Assembly (NCBI GenBank): GCA_037043015.1
Contig: CM073323.1
Location: forward strand, 7,564,001 to 7,628,000
Source of the DNA: Bryum argenteum
Lineage: Eukaryota > Streptophyta > Bryopsida > Bryales > Bryaceae
DNA: 64,000 nucleotides
Direction of reading: 5' to 3'
The translations under genes and the position numbers were made by a program. Positions 59,701 to 64,000 of the stretch are shown piece by piece. Position 1 is the stretch's first letter. The number at the start of each line of letters is the position of its first letter. The notes beneath the pieces are model-generated. The model did no database searches. It was given only the letters and a program-made list of their open reading frames with translations, and was not told where the DNA came from.

Positions 59701-62700
59701 ACCGAAAACCTCCAAGTTCAAGAACTGCAATCAAGAGATCCTGCAATTGTGAAACACCTACGGTTGAGAGAAACCCACAATTCAAAACATCCTTTAATCA
59801 ATGAATACCTCCAGATTTTTCTCAAAGGCCTCCAATTGAAATTAACCATCAGTGTACAAATAATATGGATAAAATGCGGAATGAATGATACGAAAACCTA
59901 ATTTGAATTTTACAAGGACATGAACTCTTTGTTGACCCAAACGAAACAAACACAAATATTAACATCCATGTGGAACATCGATTAACATGTGTATGCATTG
60001 AATCTACAGCTTAACACTTAAGATAGCCAACGACAGTAGCGAAGGCAAATTTTGTAACATCCAATTCATCATACGGATGATTGTTGCTCAAAATCTGTCA
60101 TGCACACCTAAGCCTACGAGAGAAAAGCAAAGCGTTCAACCGCTCGACTATTACTAATTCCTTTTCACAAATCCTTAGCATGAAAAACGTACTACACTCT
60201 ACAATTTCATGCCAAATCTCTTGAATGGCGAATGGCAAGATAGTTTCAAGCTCGTCACCGATTCCTCAAACTCACCAATAAACGGAATACAACAAAATGA
60301 AAAGAAAGAAATCTCGTGCTCTCGTCATCAATAACTTGTTCCAAAAGTTGTTTGATTGTACCATCTCGAAGGATTTCAATCATTGCGGCAACCATCGATC
60401 GTCCTGCAATATAACCGACACCGACAAATGAAACGGCTCGAACAAATGTGCACACCACATCGCTCATAAGCGTACCTTAAGCTTCATCACCCAATTTAAC
60501 CACCTACCACACTCACCTCTAGAAATGGGTTTCTAAAATTACCGCTCATGAGAGTCGTCCAAAGTTCATGTTATCAATCGGAAGAATGTTAATCAACTAT
60601 GCGCCATATCTCTCGTAGTTCCACATGCACATGTATCTCGCCCGGATACTCCTATTGATGTTTGGCTAAAGGCCGGCGATCCCACGAAAACGGTGAGTAT
60701 TTAGGTTTAGCACAAGGATTTAGGTTTAGCACTCGAGAAGCTCAATAAGATGAATGTTGTACAACCTGGTAACCTAAACATCATTGTACGCTAACCTAAA
60801 CATCATTGTACGCAAACAAGGATTCTAGTCAAAGCAATTGGGTTTTCAACTTTCCTCCTTCTCGAAAGCTTTCCCACAAGTCACATTCTCCAAAGAGCAA
60901 CCCGAGTTTGGCACTTATTCTAGAGAGAGGCGTAGTTCGAATGCATACCTACTAACTTTCCACTTCACCTCTCTATCGTACTCTCCACAACAACAACCGC
61001 AAGTAGAATTGGAAGCCGAGACCCATTGCGAGTTAGAAGAAGAAGAAGAAGAAGAAGAAGGATGACTCAAGAGGAGAGCCTTGGAAGAAGGCCTTAAGAG
61101 AAGCCCAACAACCTGCAACAACCTGTAAATGCAGTGGCGGCTCTAGGCGCAAGTTTGACTGTCACTTGATGGTGCTCTAATAAAGACACTTAGTTCAGAA
61201 GAGATTCCTAGCTAGTTACTTCTTTAAAGGTACTAGGACTTTAGTGCATTTATTGTTGTGTCATGCAATCTTTTTTGCCCCCCTTTTCTCCATTTTGAAA
61301 AGCACCATGTCACATTGGATCCTACACGGTGAGCAAATGCTTCTAAATCCAATCCATTTGGATCCCACCCATCCTAATCCCATAAGTACTTCATTTTTCA
61401 CTTTCCATGATGTACCTCATGTGTTATTGCCATATTTTGTTCATAAATGCAACAATATGTCAATATCTTGTTTATTTATCCAAGGTAAAACAATGGATCC
61501 ACATAGTTACCGATCCCTCTCTCCTTTTTTTCGTTGCAAAGATAGTGTCAATTCACATCACATCCTACATGGTGAATGAATATGCTTCTCAATTCATCCG
61601 ATTTGGAATTTTATTTCTTGCAATACTTGTACTTGGAACTTATTATGATATGAACCCCAATTCCTTCGAAATGGTGCTATTGCAAGCCACATTTTGTCAT
61701 ACCAAAACTTGCATTTGTACGCTTACATAAGAGTATACTTTATGATATCACATGATATTTCTAAGATTATTTCTATATGATATAACTCATGTTCCAAATT
61801 ATCCACCTTCAAACTTTATAACATAATGTCAGAATACTATCATCATTCAAAGAACTGTCTATTGATTATCGGCTCATATTAGCTTACTTATCATAATACC
61901 TCATAGTATTGCATCATTTTGTTCTCAAATGCAAACCATCCACCCCCCCCTTCCCTTTGTCAAGATATGGCTCATTCTTTTTTTAAGGTCATAAGTGAAT
62001 GTTGAATCCAAATACTTAGGGACGCTTTACATGGGGAGTCAAGGCCAACTAATCTCCAAGCCAATTCACTCACATTTTGAGCCCAATTGGCTCCATGGGC
62101 CACTTGGAGAACACATTAAACAATTAATAAAGTGGGGGCCAATTCCCCATGTGTAAAGCCCTTGGGGCCGATTTCTAGAAGGAAAAACAAGGCCATGGGG
62201 CCAATTTGTATTATAAGCTACATTCCATGCTTTTGATTTGTTCACATTAAAGTATTTTAGTGAGATAAATATTTTTTTTAATTGAAATTTAATAAGAGAC
62301 GGCCTCTAGGCCATGAATTGGCCTTCCATTCTTGTATCTCCCAACTTTTGGAGCGCGGGCCGTGTCATAACTTGTCCCCACCCATTATAATATAATTTCA
62401 GAAAATTGGCCTTGACTCCCCATGTAAAGCCCTTCGGGCCAATTTCAAGACTTGGACCAATCACAAGAAAGGATTTGACCATGAATTGGCCTCATCAATG
62501 GCTTGGCCCCTCGTATAAAGCGGCCCTTAGTCCACATCAAGTTATGTAAACCTAGAATCTTCTTGAGATATGAGTTATTTAAAGAACAATCAGTAAAAAA
62601 GTATCATAGGTAGTATCATAGGTTGTAAAAAAGTATCAAGTAATATTTGACCAAATAATACTTCCAAGATCAATCATAAAACAAATAGACACAACATTAG

Positions 62701-63543
62701 CCTTATATTGAATATTCATACTCTAAAACTTGTCTAAGCCCAAGTTTTATGAACAAAATGTATGTTTGACTTATGGGCACATAATACATCAATAAGTAGC
62801 TCCATCGATATGGGGTCAATATTACTCTCAAACTCATTATAGATAGAAATCCTAGGTGTTAAAGTTTACCTTGTAGTGGTCATTAGGGTTCTTTGAGCGC
62901 TTTACCAATATATTATCCATAATTATTCATTTATTCCAACTGATTCAAAGGGAATCCTCTGATATCAAATCGATATCCTCAATCAAAGTATCATTACTTT
63001 TTCGACACATAACCCATATTATCATTTCACACATTTGAATTGCCTTGAGTTCGTGCACAATCATAAAAGCAATGTTTTGCAATCACCATTTAAGAAATTT
63101 CTTTAAAAAATTCATAGAAAACTGATTTCATCCATCCAGATACATTAAAATTCTGAACTTGGAAATTGAGGAGAAGAACTTGATCATTTTCAAAAAAACC
63201 CATAAAATGGTTCTCATAGTTTCACGCAAGAGAGATATTTAAGAACACAGAGATCATGGATGTAATGCTAACAAAAGTTTCAAATGAATTTGTCTCACAA
63301 AAAATGACAATAAAGTGATTAATATCAATGCATTACAGAATCTTGTGAAATAGATGCAAAACAAATAATTACGTACTAACAATTCCAACATGTACTCAGC
63401 CATACATGTGGATACTTCTCCAACAAAAGCCACATAGCCTTGGAATAGTACATTGTAAAATAGCAGAAATAGTAAAATAATACTGTATTGCGACAGTAGA
63501 AATAATTAGTTGTTATTTGGGTCACCCCTTTTTGGTACTCAGA

Positions 63544-64000
63544 CAACTGGCTATGTGAGATTACATTAGTTCTAGCAGAGGTCACGGAAATGCATCCTGG
63601 TCTAGCCCTTAATCAAACGTCTTGCACTGCTGTACATGCGAAAGCTATGCAACTCTCAGCCCACCTGCACTTAGAAGCACACTAATCAAAGCCATTCATG
63701 TCATGCATTGAAGGTGGCTGAGCGTTGGGGTTATAAAGGCTGAGCGAGGTTTGGAGTTTCAACCTGCAGTGTTCTTGAACCGATTCGGTTCCAGGAGTGG
63801 AATTTGACAATTCGTATTTCGCTGAAAGATTCATATTCCCCTTCATATTCTCCATGTATTGCAACTCGTTTACATGAGTGCTTTTGAAGCTTGAAGATGT
63901 CAAACGTCAACCCTGTTAGTACTCTTCGTAATTTACATGAGCCTAGGTAGTTATGATTGACATTACTATCAAGCCTTGGTAGTCTATAAATCAAACTGGA
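63544..64000 (+). repeat. 8.47-kb tandem array, copy 4 (cut by the window edge)
   Basis: The first 457 bases of a fourth unit, consisting of the orphan RING-type promoter. The array continues beyond the window. Confidence 0.95.

Larger units (their letters stand above)
55075..63543 (+). repeat. 8.47-kb tandem array, copy 3
   Basis: Head-to-tail with copy 2. Shows the largest number of CAG/CTG disagreements in its middle part. Confidence 0.97.

Noticed and set aside
1-64000. CRISPR arrays, rRNA genes and bacterial-type operons
   Set aside because: None seen; intron-containing genes show this is nuclear eukaryotic DNA.

Overview
The window is eukaryotic nuclear DNA from a land plant. All five recognisable ordinary genes are split by GT-AG introns with matching phases. 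The Kazal-type inhibitor belongs to a plant family, the array carries the 3' end of a plant EH1/Pan1-like endocytosis gene, and telo-box motifs sit in the expected promoters. Gene structure and the RING gene family would suit a moss or another seedless plant, but this is inference and the species cannot be named from sequence alone.

Layout. 1-2992 (-): most of a GH31 alpha-glucosidase-type gene, running off the left edge. 3-11.6 kb: AT-rich intergenic DNA. It holds a composite repeat at 6556-8945, in which a perfect 125-bp direct duplication encloses nested inverted repeats, a TA-flanked 1.1-kb element and a kinase-like C-lobe ORF. 11932-15016 (+): complete EBP1/PA2G4 gene with nine exons. 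15-25 kb: interspersed AT-rich repeats, one RING gene with an apparent single-base frameshift (19048-19600), one RING pseudogene split by a MITE (21518-22563), and a large foldback (about 22.8-24.7 kb). 25320-26842 (-): complete four-exon Kazal inhibitor. 28654-31499 (-): complete ten-exon TruA/Pus-type tRNA pseudouridine synthase. 32795-35445 (+): TCF25 homologue with six exons. The last two diverge from a shared 1.3-kb promoter region that contains a degenerate triplicated ~300-bp block. 36.1-38.1 kb (-): a RING tail fragment and two intact RING genes.

From 38132 to the right edge there is a head-to-tail array of an 8.47-kb unit: three full copies and the start of a fourth. Each unit starts inside the promoter/leader of the last RING gene, so copies 2-4 carry that promoter without the RING ORF. 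Each full unit also holds the last two exons of an EH1/Pan1-like gene (minus strand, with the same frameshift in all copies), a G-quadruplex motif, a MITE-like element and an AT-rich middle.

The three copies are almost identical in the promoter and exon part. In the middle part (about 40.5-44.1 kb of copy 1 and its equivalents) they differ at many places, and nearly all of those differences fall on CAG/CTG trinucleotides (CTG read as TCG or CCG, CAG as CGA, and so on). This looks like sequencing error at CHG-methylated cytosines and not like divergence, so the assembly may carry an indirect methylation footprint. I consider this, the orphan promoters and the composite repeat the most unusual parts of the window. 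I did not find a clearly new multi-gene system. The housekeeping genes look independent of one another, apart from a possible shared link to ribosome and tRNA function (EBP1, pseudouridine synthase, telo-boxes).
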